A DNA stretch of 64,000 nt from Streptomyces varsoviensis (lineage in GTDB: Bacteria > Actinomycetota > Actinomycetes > Streptomycetales > Streptomycetaceae): the NCBI RefSeq assembly GCF_000718635.1, contig NZ_JOBF01000022.1:1-64000 (forward strand), in the 5' to 3' direction. The notes below the pieces were generated by a model that was not told where the DNA came from, made no database searches, and saw only the letters and a list, made by a program, of their open reading frames with translations. Below are positions 45,803 through 54,902 of this stretch, piece by piece. The position numbers were made by a program, and so were the translations under genes. Every line of letters starts with the position of its first letter. The first letter of the stretch is position 1.

Positions 45803-47266
45803 TCAGGAGCCGAGCGGGAACCAGACGGCCCGTGACTTCTTCCACTCGGCGTGCGGCAGCTCCTTGGCCTCGGTGCCGTCGCCGTACAGGTCGGCCGAGC
45901 CGGCGTCCGTGATGACCTGCACCTTGGCGCCGGGCGCGGTGAGGTCGGGGACGTCGACGACGGCCTCCCAGCCGCCGGGGTCGGCGGTCGGCAGGTCGAG
46001 CCGCTTGACCGGCTGGTGCCTGGCGACGCCGTCCCAGGCGTACAGCGCGTACGGCTCGCTGTTGTCCTCGGCGGCCCAGGAGCCGGCGACGATCAGGTAC
46101 TGGCCGGCGGCGTTGCGCCGGATGTCGCGGACGCTGAGGCCGCCGAGGTCGAGGGTGATCGGCTCGCCGAAGGCGGCGTGCACGGCCTTTTCCCCCTTGC
46201 CGGTCCCCTTGTCGGCCTTCGTGAGCTTGTCCATGTTGGTGACCGGTACGAGCAGCGCCTTGCCGCCCTTCTTCGGCGGGACCAGCGGCGCCCGGAAGCC
46301 GACGTAGGCGGTGCTGGAGCTGCCCGGCGCGAACTCCATCCCCTCCACGTTGAAGCCGTCGATCTGCTTGGGCGCCTGGCCGTCGGCGGTGCCGTCGGCG
46401 AATCCGAAGCGGTTCCCGTGGTCCTGGTCCCACTTGACGAGGTCGTCGCGGAGCCCGTGGTACGAGCCGCCGAGCTTCAGCTCCGTGTCCGCGCCGGAGC
46501 CGGTGACGGTGGTGGTGAACAGCGTGGAGCGGTCCGGCTTCGGCTTGCCCTTCTTGCTGTTGCCCATGGACCCGGTCCAGTAGATCGTGTCGCCGACGCG
46601 GGTCGCGGCCTCGATGTCGATCTCCGCGTCGACGCCGAGCTTCGAGCTGAAGTCCCAGGTCTTGACCGGCCCGCCGGAGGCGTCGCGGCGGTACAGCCGC
46701 AGGGTGTTGTTCTCGTCGTCGGCGACGACCATGTAGCCGCCGCCGACGTCCACCGCGGCGGAGGAGTCGCCGGCCCCGGTGAGGTAGCGGGTGTCGGCGG
46801 CGGCGTCGTGGACCGCGCCGGAGGCGGCGTAGTGCAGGGTGGTGGTGGCGCTCTTCCCGCCCGCTCCCTCCACCTTCAGCGTGAGGTCGGCGTATCCGCG
46901 CCCGCGCGCCTTGACGGCCACCTGCCGGCTGGCGCCGCTCCCGGTGATCCGTACGTCGCCCGCCTTCGCGACCGCGTCACGGGAGCTGGCGGTGGCGCTG
47001 ACCTTGAGCGCGTCGCCGTCGGCCCCGCTCTGGGCGACCGTGACGGTGACGGTCGGGTCGCCCGTGGCGCCGACCGCGCCGGACAGATAGCCGGCGGACA
47101 GCTTGATGGACGGCTTGCCGGGCGCCGCCGCCGCGGAGGCCGGCAGGGACAGCGCGGCGGAACCGGCGGCGAGCGCCAGGGCTATGCCGCAGCCGAGGAC
47201 CCGGTTGCGGCGCGGGGAGTGCGCGGTGGGGGAGAGCACGGTGGGGGAGAGCACGGTGGTCGTCAA
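45803..47266 (-). CDS. secreted beta-propeller-like protein
   Basis: A 487-residue exported protein. The start is TTG at 47266 after AGGAGAAGGG, then a signal peptide (about 20-48). An Ig-like beta domain (about 50-145) precedes a domain that repeats short strand motifs such as GGGYMVVADDENNTLRLYR and FNVEGMEFAPGSS, as in DUF3616-type propellers. The early codons include a duplicated block, ACCGTGCTCTCCCC. The role is unknown. Possibly extracellular and calcium-binding, from the many Asp/Gly loops. Confidence 0.75.
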   Translation of the reverse strand: MTTTVLSPTVLSPTAHSPRRNRVLGCGIALALAAGSAALSLPASAAAAPGKPSIKLSAGYLSGAVGATGDPTVTVTVAQSGADGDALKVSATASSRDAVAKAGDVRITGSGASRQVAVKARGRGYADLTLKVEGAGGKSATTTLHYAASGAVHDAAADTRYLTGAGDSSAAVDVGGGYMVVADDENNTLRLYRRDASGGPVKTWDFSSKLGVDAEIDIEAATRVGDTIYWTGSMGNSKKGKPKPDRSTLFTTTVTGSGADTELKLGGSYHGLRDDLVKWDQDHGNRFGFADGTADGQAPKQIDGFNVEGMEFAPGSSSTAYVGFRAPLVPPKKGGKALLVPVTNMDKLTKADKGTGKGEKAVHAAFGEPITLDLGGLSVRDIRRNAAGQYLIVAGSWAAEDNSEPYALYAWDGVARHQPVKRLDLPTADPGGWEAVVDVPDLTAPGAKVQVITDAGSADLYGDGTEAKELPHAEWKKSRAVWFPLGS

Positions 47267-47646
47267 CCCTTCTCCTGAACGGGCGCCGGCACCGGGTTCG
47301 ACGAGCGTCGGTCGTACGTGCGTACCCGGCTCAGGCTTGAGATCGAACCATGAGCCACAGGGGTCTCAACTGGCAAGGGCGTCACAGGAATTGGTCATTG
47401 CGTAACCGGCGGTCCATCTGCGGGCCATCCGCGGCTTCGATATCCCCTCCCCGGCGGCGACGGCCGCCCGAAAAGGCCGTGGGCTTTACGCGCATTGCGC
47501 GGCGAAACGGGAACGGGGTTTGTTTCCGGGAGGCGGTCGGCAGATGCGTGCGAACGGAACTCCGGGTTACCGTACAGGCGCGGCCGTCCACCGAGCTCGT
47601 GGATGGTGAACGGCTGCTTGCGCAGCGTGATCCGAACGGGGGAAAG
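47267..47646. other. 380-base divergent gap
   Basis: This gap separates the secreted propeller-like gene from the WXG-like gene set. It is less GC-rich than its neighbours and should hold two divergent promoters. Frames open across it, but their codon usage and lack of start signals argue against a gene. No repeat or dyad was found. Confidence 0.5.
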
Positions 47647-48078
47647 TTGTCTTTTGATGACGAGTGGGCGCAGCTCAAGGCCAATGCTCAGGCGGAGCAG
47701 GCCACGGGTACGCGGCTCAATGGCACCGGCGGCGGTTCCGGAGGAAAGGGAAAGCTGCATGTGACGCCGTCCCTTCTGCGGGGCCGGGCGAACAAGGCCG
47801 AGAACGAGGCGTCGAAGGAGTTCAAGGACGCGCACAAGGACGTACTGGCCAAGACAGCGGAGATCCCCGGTTCGATGAAGGGGTTCTCTTCGGCCGGTGC
47901 CTTCTCGGATTTCGTGGACTCCTGGGAAAAGGGCGCGAAGTACGTGGCCGGGCAGATCGGGAAAGAGGGACTGGGCGGCGCATTGCGGTCGGCCGCGGAT
48001 TCCTTCGAGACCGAGGACCACGAGCGGAAGCGAAGTTTCGAGAAGAAGTACACATACAAGCCCGGCGACGTCATCTGA
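47647..48078 (+). CDS. small helical protein of the WXG-like gene set
   Basis: A 143-residue protein. TTG at 47647 starts MSFDDEWAQLK, the usual opening of a Streptomyces family found next to WXG100-like genes; upstream frame lacks codon bias. It is charged and helical (SKEFKDAHKDVLAKTAEI, ETEDHERKRSFEKK) with a Gly-rich loop near residue 30. No signal peptide is present. It is followed after 10 bases by the large WXG-like gene. It may be a partner or chaperone of the next protein. Confidence 0.65.
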   Translation: MSFDDEWAQLKANAQAEQATGTRLNGTGGGSGGKGKLHVTPSLLRGRANKAENEASKEFKDAHKDVLAKTAEIPGSMKGFSSAGAFSDFVDSWEKGAKYVAGQIGKEGLGGALRSAADSFETEDHERKRSFEKKYTYKPGDVI

Positions 48079-48088
48079 GGGGGGCGGC

Positions 48089-49126
48089 ATGTCAGTGAGC
48101 TACACGGACCTGAAGTCCGTGAACCTGGAGAAGTTCGCCTCGGCCGTCGACGCCTGGTCGCACCTGCCCAAGCGCGTCCAGAAGGCCGCGAAGACCTTCG
48201 ACACCGAGGTGGCGAAGGGGCTGCAGAACTCCGACTGGGAAGGCGACACGGCGCAGGCCGCCTTCACCACCATCCGCGGGCTGGGATACCAGCTCGACAA
48301 CGCGGAGAACGAGGCCGTCAGCGTCCATGAATTCCTCGACAACTGCCTCAAGTCGTTCCGCGCGGCGAAGAAGGCGCTGACCGACATCGCGGAGGAGCTG
48401 GCGGGGCACGAACACCTTTCGATCAGGCCGAGCGACGGCTCCGTCTACGTGGACGCCGCCAAGGTGGAACCGGACGACCTGGCCGAACTGAAGACGGCGT
48501 ACGAGCCCACCATCAAGTCCTACAAGGACCGCACCCGCCAAGCCCTCGACGACGCCGCCGAGACCGACTCCACCCTGCGGTGGTCGCTCCAGGAGATGAA
48601 GCACAGCTACGACATCGGGTTCCTCCCGACGGCCCCGGTCAGCCTCGCCGACGCGCGCGGCATGCGGAAGGAACGCGCGCACCAGAGCGACAAGAAGATC
48701 TCGCTCAAGGAGCTGTCCGACAAAGAGATCCAGACCAAGATGGACCACGCGGCGGACGGCAAGTTCGGGAATTCCACCATCAAGCCGGTGGCCGAATTCC
48801 TCAGCTACCGCGCCTGGCTCAACAGCGCCGACAGCGTCCAGAAGGGCGACTGGGCCAGCGCCAAGTCGTATTTCATCGACGGCACCCCCGCCTACGCGGC
48901 CGGCATGGAGGCCTCCCTCATGGAAACCTCCGGCGGCGGCGGCCGCCACCGCAAGCCGACCCTCATGAACAAGGCGGGCTCCTTCGGCGGCAAGGTCTTC
49001 GGCGTCCCCGCCGGCATCGTCGCCACCGGCCTGGACTTCTACTACACCCCGGCCATGCACGCCTCCGAACGCCCCGACGCCAAAATCATGGCCCCCAAGG
49101 ACCCCGGCCGAGTCCACTGGAAGTGA
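48089..49126 (+). CDS. large WXG-motif protein, possible type VII-like substrate
   Basis: A 345-residue protein. The N-terminal 110 residues are a helical hairpin with WEG at residues 50-52 (SDWEGDTAQAAF), as in WXG100/ESX substrates. A middle helical region and a C-terminal region (about 245-345), with a Gly-rich basic stretch (SGGGGRHRKPT), have no recognised domain. No secretion apparatus gene is in the window. It could be a polymorphic effector or a cell-surface factor. ATG at 48089 follows GAGGGGGGCGG. Confidence 0.7.
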   Translation: MSVSYTDLKSVNLEKFASAVDAWSHLPKRVQKAAKTFDTEVAKGLQNSDWEGDTAQAAFTTIRGLGYQLDNAENEAVSVHEFLDNCLKSFRAAKKALTDIAEELAGHEHLSIRPSDGSVYVDAAKVEPDDLAELKTAYEPTIKSYKDRTRQALDDAAETDSTLRWSLQEMKHSYDIGFLPTAPVSLADARGMRKERAHQSDKKISLKELSDKEIQTKMDHAADGKFGNSTIKPVAEFLSYRAWLNSADSVQKGDWASAKSYFIDGTPAYAAGMEASLMETSGGGGRHRKPTLMNKAGSFGGKVFGVPAGIVATGLDFYYTPAMHASERPDAKIMAPKDPGRVHWK

Positions 49127-49137
49127 GGCGCCCGCAC

Positions 49138-49365
49138 ATGACACACCGAGGCGCACCGAACCAGGGCCCCCTGCGGGCCCTGCTGGGCCATCACAGAACC
49201 CTCGTCGCCGGCGTGATCGGAGCGCTCGCCGGCGCCACGGGCACCGTCAGCGCCGTTTCCGGCGACGCCGGTGTACTGGAGATCCTGGCGTTCGCGGGAA
49301 TCGGCGTTCTGGGCCTGCTCCTCGCCATCGCCTACGTGCTCGCCTACGCCCAACGCCCCCGCTGA
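49138..49365 (+). CDS. small two-helix membrane protein
   Basis: A 75-residue protein with two hydrophobic helices (about 22-41 and 48-69). Its ATG at 49138 lies 12 bases after the large WXG-like gene, so it is the third gene of the operon. It might be a membrane partner or immunity-like protein of its neighbour; nothing in the sequence proves this. A strong terminator follows at 49379. Confidence 0.6.
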   Translation: MTHRGAPNQGPLRALLGHHRTLVAGVIGALAGATGTVSAVSGDAGVLEILAFAGIGVLGLLLAIAYVLAYAQRPR

Positions 49366-49378
49366 CGCCCCGCCCGCC

Positions 49379-49416
49379 GCCCGCCCGACTCACGCGTCGG
49401 GCGGGCAGGTGCTTTT
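49379..49416 (+). terminator. intrinsic terminator with T-run
   Basis: A perfect 11-bp stem GCCCGCCCGAC / GTCGGGCGGGC with a 6-base loop, followed by TTTTT at 49412-49416. It closes the WXG-like operon. Confidence 0.85.
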
Positions 49417-49501
49417 TCTGTGGCCGTCAGGGCGCTTCAGGCGCATCCTGTGAAGGGCGCGGAGTGGGCGCGCGTCGGTTCTGGGCGGCGAGGAGGAACG
49501 C

Positions 49502-50347
49502 ATGGAGAGCGCGCCGAGCAGGACGGCGATGTTCGCGGCCGTGTCACGTGGATTGTTTCGCCTGGAGACGGCGTCGCCGTGGGTACTGGACGATGTGCTG
49601 GCCCTGGTGCTCGTCGGCCCGGTATGGCAGGAGCTGCGAGACCGGTTCGATCCGCTGTTCCCCGCCCCGGTCCGTCGCGAGTCCCGCGCGGCTGTCTGCA
49701 CCCGCAGCCGGTACGCCGAGGACCGGCTGGCTGCCGGCGCCTTCACGCAGTACGTGATTCTCGGCGCGGGGCTCGACTCGTTCGCGTGGCGGCAGCCGGA
49801 TCTGCTCGGCTCACTGACGGTGTTCGAGGTTGATCACCCCGCTTCCCAGACGTGGAAGCTCCAGCGGGTCAGGGCGCTCGGCCTGCCGCTCAGCGACGCG
49901 CAGGTATTCGTGCCGGTCGATTTCGAGGCCGAGCGGGTTCAGGATGGTCTGGGCGCGGCCGGATTCGACTGGGCGCGGCCGGCGATGTTCTGCTGGACGG
50001 GTGTCGCTCCCTATCTGACGGCGCGGGCGATCGAGTCGACGTTGCGCACGATCGCGGCGGCCGCTCCCGGGTCCGAGGTGGTGTTCTCCTACCGGGCCGA
50101 GGACGGTGTGCTGGACAACGTGGGGACGGAATTCGCCCGGATCTACACGCCGATCGCGGCTTCCGCCGGCGAGCCTCTTCAGCCCGGCTGGCCGGCGACC
50201 GAGATCGAGAGGCTGATCGGCCGGTGCGGGCTGAAGGTCGTGGACCATCCCGCACATGCGGACCTACAGCAGCGGTACTTCGCCGACCGTACCGATGGGC
50301 TGCGCCCCTATACCTTCGAGACCCTGGTGGCCGCGCGGGTCACCTGA
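49502..50347 (+). CDS. SAM-dependent methyltransferase (leucine carboxyl methyltransferase-like)
   Basis: A 281-residue protein of the TIGR00027-like methyltransferase family. The SAM-binding motifs are VILGAGLDSFAWR and VFEVDHPASQTWK, with a late WTGVAPYLT. Members methylate carboxyl groups; polyketide-associated and unknown substrates occur. ATG at 49502 after GAGGAGGAACGC. Slightly lower GC than neighbours and a few rarer codons (GTA, AGA-free) suggest a monocistronic accessory gene. No partner genes are obvious. Confidence 0.85.
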   Translation: MESAPSRTAMFAAVSRGLFRLETASPWVLDDVLALVLVGPVWQELRDRFDPLFPAPVRRESRAAVCTRSRYAEDRLAAGAFTQYVILGAGLDSFAWRQPDLLGSLTVFEVDHPASQTWKLQRVRALGLPLSDAQVFVPVDFEAERVQDGLGAAGFDWARPAMFCWTGVAPYLTARAIESTLRTIAAAAPGSEVVFSYRAEDGVLDNVGTEFARIYTPIAASAGEPLQPGWPATEIERLIGRCGLKVVDHPAHADLQQRYFADRTDGLRPYTFETLVAARVT

Positions 50348-50494
50348 GCGGAGGCAGTCACGTTCGGGGCGACCGGACTCCCATATACAGTCTCCGCGCC
50401 GACTACTGAGCCCCGACGCACCAACCCCGAAGCCTCCGCCTTCGCGTTCGGCCAGAGCCGATGAGCGCTCGGCGCGGCCAGACACGGCTGTCCC

Positions 50495-50935
50495 TCAGCC
50501 CCTTATCCCCAGCTCGAACCAGGTCGCCTTTCCCCTGCCCGGACCGTGGTTGCACACGCCCCACGCGTCCGCACCCCGCGAGATGAGCATCATCCCGCGC
50601 CCGCGCTCGGTCTCGGCCGACGGCAACTGACACACAGGCAGCCCCGGCGCTTCATCGTGCACGAGGACGCGGAGACGGTGCGGGTTGTTCCACTCCGCGA
50701 AGAGCGTCACGGGGATGGTGCAGCGATTGGCCAGACAGGCATTGACGGAGTTGGTGACGGCCTCGGACGTGAGCAGCAGCGCGGCATCCGCGAGATCGGT
50801 CCTACGGGCCGCCGCGAGCAGCGACCGTACGGCCTCGCGCGCCGCGCGCACCCAGACGGGGTCGGGCGGAAAGACCAGCGAGACGAGCGGCGAGCCGGGG
50901 GAGCAGGGTGGCTGGGGCGAGGGGTGTGGGTACAT
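50495..50935 (-). CDS. anti-sigma-like ATP-binding protein
   Basis: A 146-residue HATPase_c domain protein of the RsbW/SpoIIAB-like kind. The N-box is LLTSEAVTNSVNA and the G1/G2 region is LRVLVHDEAPGLP and GRGMMLISRGADAWGV. ATG at 50935 is preceded by GGAGGT. It is divergent from the XRE gene, a layout known for WhiJ-type modules in Streptomyces where the ATPase, the XRE protein and DUF397 proteins form a developmental switch. It has no signal peptide. Confidence 0.85.
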   Translation of the reverse strand: MYPHPSPQPPCSPGSPLVSLVFPPDPVWVRAAREAVRSLLAAARRTDLADAALLLTSEAVTNSVNACLANRCTIPVTLFAEWNNPHRLRVLVHDEAPGLPVCQLPSAETERGRGMMLISRGADAWGVCNHGPGRGKATWFELGIRG

Positions 50936-51088
50936 GGCGCGACCTCCGTTGGGCGCCGGGCCCGCGATGCGCTTTGCGGTGGCGTCGCCCTCCCCAACTT
51001 CGTTTGAGGACAGCGCACTTCCGGCGTCGCGCCTGGCGGGCGGGTCGCCTCCGACGGTAGGGAAAGGTTTTCCTATGCCGCAACTTTT

Positions 51089-51113
51089 CGAGGGGACATT
51101 CCCTCGTACGAGG
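51089..51113. promoter_or_regulatory. overlapping palindromes in the ATPase-XRE divergent gap
   Basis: CGAGGG, six bases, CCCTCG at 51089-51106 overlaps the perfect palindrome CCTCGTACGAGG at 51102-51113. They lie 70-95 bases before the XRE start and could be its operator. Confidence 0.45.
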
Positions 51114-51184
51114 GGCGAGGGCCTCTGCGAATGGACCGTGCAGAACAGGGTCGGCAAACTGCGTGAAGACACGAGGAGGGGCAG

Positions 51185-52066
51185 ATGGCACCCAGGAGCC
51201 AACCCACGGAACGGCAACGCCGGCTCGGGGCAGAGCTGCGCAGGCTGCGGAACCGTGCGGGGCTGTCCGGGGACCAGGCCGCCGCGATCCTGGACGCCGA
51301 CCGCGCCCGTATCAGCAACATCGAGGCCGGGCGGATCGACGTCTCGCGCAACCGGCTGTACAAGCTGCTGCGTGAGTACGGGTGTCCTCCCGGGGCGCTC
51401 TTCGACGGGCTCATGGAGATGGCTCAGGAGTTGGGCAAGGGCTGGTGGGACTCGTACCGCGATGTCCTGGCGCCGACCGGGGTCGATCTCGCCGAGCTGG
51501 AGTCGCGGTCCAGGGCCCTTCGGACGCACGAGCCGCTCTTCGTGCCGGGGATGCTTCAGACGGAGGACTACGCGCGAGCGGTGATCTCGGTTTCTGAGTC
51601 CGACCCGCAACGGGTCGACCGGTTTGTGGCGTTCAGAATGGCGCGCCAGCGTGTGCTGGAGGGTGAGTCGCCCGTGTCCTACCGCGCGGTCATCCACGAA
51701 GGCGCGTTGCACGCGCACATCGGGGGGCCGAAGACGATGCGTCGGCAGTTGCTTCGGCTCATCGAGGCGTCGCGATTGCCGAACGTAACCGTGCAGGTTT
51801 TCCCGTTCGAGGCGGGAGCGTACTCGGCGTACAGCCGGTCCTTCGCCATCTTCGGCGGCGGTACCCCCGAACTCAACACGGTCTACCTGGAACACCCGCA
51901 GAACTCGGTATTCCTGAGGGATGGAGAGGCCATCCATGAGTACGCCAAGATGTTCGAGAAGCTGTCCGGTCTGGCACTCGGCCCGGTGGACCCGGAGTCG
52001 ACGCCGGAATCACATGAGTGCCGCGATTCGCTGAGTCTCATCCAGCACGTGATGTACAGCCTGTAG
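51185..52066 (+). CDS. WhiJ-type XRE-family regulator
   Basis: A 293-residue regulator. The N-terminal helix-turn-helix (about 12-70; LSGDQAAAILDADRARISNIEAGR) is followed by the DUF5753 region (about 95-290; VPGMLQTEDYARAV, FEAGAYSAYSRSFAI, SVFLRDGEAIHEYAKMF). Such regulators occur many times per Streptomyces genome, each paired with DUF397 and an ATPase, and several affect sporulation. ATG at 51185 has AGGAGGGGCAG upstream. The first DUF397 gene starts 10 bases after its stop. Confidence 0.93.
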   Translation: MAPRSQPTERQRRLGAELRRLRNRAGLSGDQAAAILDADRARISNIEAGRIDVSRNRLYKLLREYGCPPGALFDGLMEMAQELGKGWWDSYRDVLAPTGVDLAELESRSRALRTHEPLFVPGMLQTEDYARAVISVSESDPQRVDRFVAFRMARQRVLEGESPVSYRAVIHEGALHAHIGGPKTMRRQLLRLIEASRLPNVTVQVFPFEAGAYSAYSRSFAIFGGGTPELNTVYLEHPQNSVFLRDGEAIHEYAKMFEKLSGLALGPVDPESTPESHECRDSLSLIQHVMYSL

Positions 52067-52076
52067 AAGGAGACCG

Positions 52077-52283
52077 ATGTCCGAGCTTGTATGGCGCAAG
52101 TCCTCATTCAGCGGTGGAGGAAACGGCGAGTGCGTCGAGGTCGCCGCCGCCCCCGACGGACTGGCGCTCCTGAGGGAGAGTGACCAACCCGGTGTCGTCC
52201 TCGCTGTGCCGGTTGCCGGGCTGCGGGGGCTGGTGCGGCGTATCAAGGCCGCGGAGTTCGACCTCGGAAGGGACGAACGGTAA
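52077..52283 (+). CDS. DUF397 protein 1
   Basis: A 68-residue DUF397 protein (LVWRKSSFSGGGNGECVEVA, then LLRESDQPGVV). In known modules it binds or antagonises the XRE regulator. Start GTG/ATG at 52077 behind AGAAGGAGA. It is followed nine bases later by a second DUF397 gene, so the module has a tandem pair. Confidence 0.92.
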   Translation: MSELVWRKSSFSGGGNGECVEVAAAPDGLALLRESDQPGVVLAVPVAGLRGLVRRIKAAEFDLGRDER

Positions 52284-52292
52284 GGGGGCCCG

Positions 52293-52496
52293 ATGCTTGA
52301 CCTCGCATGGCAGAAGTCCTCGTTCAGCACCGGCGACCACGGCGAGTGCGTTGAGGTCGCCGCCCGCCCCGGCGGCCCGATGCTCCTGCGGGAGAGCGGC
52401 CGCCCCGGCGATGTCGTGAGCACCGGCCCGGCAGCGATGCGGATGCTGATGGCGCGAGTCAAGGCAGGAGTCTTCGGCGGAGGCCGGGTGGGCTGA
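52293..52496 (+). CDS. DUF397 protein 2
   Basis: A 67-residue DUF397 protein (LAWQKSSFSTGDHGECVEVA, LLRESGRPGDVV), about half identical to DUF397 protein 1 and clearly a paralogue. The ATG follows AAGGGGG. It is the last gene of the operon; an intrinsic terminator follows at 52540. Confidence 0.92.
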   Translation: MLDLAWQKSSFSTGDHGECVEVAARPGGPMLLRESGRPGDVVSTGPAAMRMLMARVKAGVFGGGRVG

Positions 52497-52539
52497 TGGG
52501 GCGTTGAGTTCGTTGCCTGGGAGGCAATGTGAGGGGGAG

Positions 52540-52566
52540 GAGGCCGCCAGTTGGCGGCCTCTTTTT
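52540..52566 (+). terminator. intrinsic terminator with T-run
   Basis: A perfect 9-bp stem GAGGCCGCC / GGCGGCCTC with AGTT loop, followed by TTTTT at 52562-52566. Confidence 0.88.
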
Positions 52567-52720
52567 GTGGGGGAGGCAACCTTCGGCGGGTGACTCGTCA
52601 CACACGCGAATCATTGGAACCAATGGCGGCGCGCGCGGCATCTTTGGGAGCAGTAATCGGGGAGCCGTACCGCGTTCAGTCCTGCCGTACTGAGACGCAC
52701 AGAGGGAGTGGGACGTTCTC

Positions 52721-53503
52721 ATGGCACGACTGACCGCCGGCCGGCGGCGTGTTGCGATGGCTGTTGCCGCGGCTGTGGTCGCTACCGCGGGGATCACCGG
52801 GACGGTGGCCGCGGTCACCCATGGCTTCGGGGGTGGTCAGGGGCAGCAGCAGGTGCGGCAGGAGGAGCCGGCGGCCAAGCCCACGCCGCGCAAGGAGATA
52901 CCGCTCGGGATTGTGCACGCCACCGAGAGTGGCGGCAAGGCCGTCAACATCACCATCGATGACGGGCCCGACCCCGTCTGGACGCCCAAGGTGCTCGACC
53001 TGCTCAAGCAGTACGACGTGAAGGCCACGTTCTGCATGATCGGGCCGCAGGCCAAGGAACACCCCGAACTGGTCAAGAAGGTCGTGGCCGCCGGGCACCG
53101 GCTCTGTGACCACACCATCGACCACGACGTCACCATGGACCACAAGTCCGTCGACTTCCAGAAGCAGCAGATCCTCGACGCCCAGCAGATGATCGAGGGC
53201 GCGGCGGGCGGCGCCAAGGTGCAGTACTACCGGGCGCCCGGCGGCGCCTTCACCCCGGACAGCCGCAAGATCGCGGCAGCACACGGCATGCGCCCCCTCG
53301 GCTGGAACATCGACACCAAGGACTTCGAGCGCCCCGGCGTCCAGGGCATCATCAACACCGTCAAGCAGGAGCTGTCGAACGGGCCGACCATCCTCTTCCA
53401 CGACGGGGGCGGCGAGCGCAGTGAGACCGTGGCCGCGCTCGGGCAGTTGCTGCCGTGGCTCAAGGAGCAGGGGTACGGGTTCAGTTTCCCCCAGATTTAC
53501 TAA
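52721..53503 (+). CDS. secreted NodB-type polysaccharide deacetylase
   Basis: A 260-residue deacetylase. A signal or anchor helix (about 10-33) is followed by the NodB domain with the Asp pair Asp80-Asp81 (TIDDGPDP), zinc His131 and His135 (HTIDHD), YRAPGG and HDGGGERS motifs. It should remove acetyl groups from peptidoglycan GlcNAc/MurNAc or chitin. ATG at 52721 with AGAGGGAGTGGG upstream. The GNAT gene follows after 9 bases and is probably co-transcribed. Confidence 0.93.
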   Translation: MARLTAGRRRVAMAVAAAVVATAGITGTVAAVTHGFGGGQGQQQVRQEEPAAKPTPRKEIPLGIVHATESGGKAVNITIDDGPDPVWTPKVLDLLKQYDVKATFCMIGPQAKEHPELVKKVVAAGHRLCDHTIDHDVTMDHKSVDFQKQQILDAQQMIEGAAGGAKVQYYRAPGGAFTPDSRKIAAAHGMRPLGWNIDTKDFERPGVQGIINTVKQELSNGPTILFHDGGGERSETVAALGQLLPWLKEQGYGFSFPQIY

Positions 53504-53512
53504 GATCTGATC

Positions 53513-54028
53513 ATGGAGACCCCCCGCATCCGGCCGTGCTCGGCCGATGACCTGCCTGTTCTTCAGGACATCGAACGGGCCGGCGGGCTCGCCTTCCATG
53601 GTGTCGGGATGCCCGAGATCGCCGATGACGCGCCGCCCTCGCTTGACGACCTCGCCCGTTATCAGGAGGACGGGCGGGCCTGGGTCGCGCTCGACGCCGA
53701 CGATCGGCCCCGCGCCTATCTCCTCGTCGATCTCGTCGATGGTGCCGCCCACATCGAGCAGGTGACGGTCCATCCGGACCTCGCCCGGCGTGGGGTCGGG
53801 CGGGCCCTTATCGAGCACGTCGCCGAGTGGGCCGCCGGGCGTGGGCTGCGCGCCCTGACCCTGACCACCTTCTCCGACGTGCCCTGGAACGCGCCGTACT
53901 ACGCGAGGTGTGGTTTCCGGGCTCTCACCGACGACGAGCTGACGCCTGGCCTGCGCGCGATCCGGCGCCACGAGGCCGAGCTCGGGCTCGACCGGTGGCC
54001 CCGGATCTGCATGCGGCGCGAGCTGTAG
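53513..54028 (+). CDS. GNAT N-acetyltransferase
   Basis: A 171-residue GNAT. The acetyl-CoA loop is [17 protein letters not shown] and the fold ends [13 protein letters not shown]. The substrate is unknown. It starts 9 bases after the deacetylase stop. It is convergent with the ABC ATPase gene, with a 37-base gap. Confidence 0.92.
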   Translation: METPRIRPCSADDLPVLQDIERAGGLAFHGVGMPEIADDAPPSLDDLARYQEDGRAWVALDADDRPRAYLLVDLVDGAAHIEQVTVHPDLARRGVGRALIEHVAEWAAGRGLRALTLTTFSDVPWNAPYYARCGFRALTDDELTPGLRAIRRHEAELGLDRWPRICMRREL

Positions 54029-54065
54029 GCCGCGCCGACCGTTGCCCCGAGGCCCAGCGACCCGC

Positions 54066-54902
54066 TTACCGCGCCGCCGCCCCCGACCTCGCCAGCCAGC
54101 GGCCCTCGTGCCGCGTCACCTCGATCGCCCGTCCGAAGCACCCCGTCATCCGCTCCCCCGTCAGCACCTGCTCCACCGGGCCCCGCGCCTGCACACGGCC
54201 CTCGCGGAGCAGCAGGGCGTGGCCGATGCTCGGGGAGAGTTCTTCCAGGTGGTGGGTGACCGTGACCGTCGCCAGGTCGGGGCGGTTCGCGGCCAGGCGG
54301 TGCATGGTGTCGATGAGGTCTTCGCGGGACGGCAGGTCGAGGGCGTTGAAGGGCTCGTCCAGGAGGAGCAGGGCCGGGTCGGCCATCAGGGCGCGGGCGA
54401 TGAGGAGGCGGGCGCGCTGGCCGCCGGAGCAGACGCCGTACGGGCGGTCGGCCAGGTCCTTGCAGTCCAGCTCGGCCAGCAGTTCGTGGGCGCGCTCGCG
54501 CACCGCGGCGTCGTACTTCCCCCACAGCGGCTGCACGGTCCCTGTCGCTCCCGTCAGCACCACGGTGTGGCCGGTGGCGTCCAGCGGGACCTTCTGGGCG
54601 GAGGAGACCAGGCCGATCAGGGCCCGCAGCTCGCGCATGTCGACGCGGCCGAGGCGGTGGCCCAGCACCTCCACGGAACCCGTCGTGGGGTGCATGGTCG
54701 CGCCGATGAGCTTGAGGATCGTCGTCTTCCCGGCCCCGTTCGCGCCGAGGAGCGCCCAGTGCTCACCGGAACGTACGGTCCAGTCGATCTCGTCGAGGAT
54801 GATCTGGCCCGTGGTGAGGCGGCGGACGCCCACTCCGTCGAGGGCCGCCACTACCCGGCCGGTCCGCTCGGCCTGGTTTCCACTCGTATCCGGCGCACTC
54901 AT
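54066..54902 (-). CDS. ABC transporter ATP-binding protein
   Basis: A 278-residue single ABC domain. Walker A is GANGAGKTT, signature VCSGGQRARLL, Walker B ALLLLDEPF and switch His in VTHH. No membrane partner is adjacent, and it resembles stand-alone ModF/YlmA-like ATPases. The ATG at 54902 has GAGGAGG seven bases upstream; a longer frame lacks a site. Confidence 0.93.
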   Translation of the reverse strand: MSAPDTSGNQAERTGRVVAALDGVGVRRLTTGQIILDEIDWTVRSGEHWALLGANGAGKTTILKLIGATMHPTTGSVEVLGHRLGRVDMRELRALIGLVSSAQKVPLDATGHTVVLTGATGTVQPLWGKYDAAVRERAHELLAELDCKDLADRPYGVCSGGQRARLLIARALMADPALLLLDEPFNALDLPSREDLIDTMHRLAANRPDLATVTVTHHLEELSPSIGHALLLREGRVQARGPVEQVLTGERMTGCFGRAIEVTRHEGRWLARSGAAAR

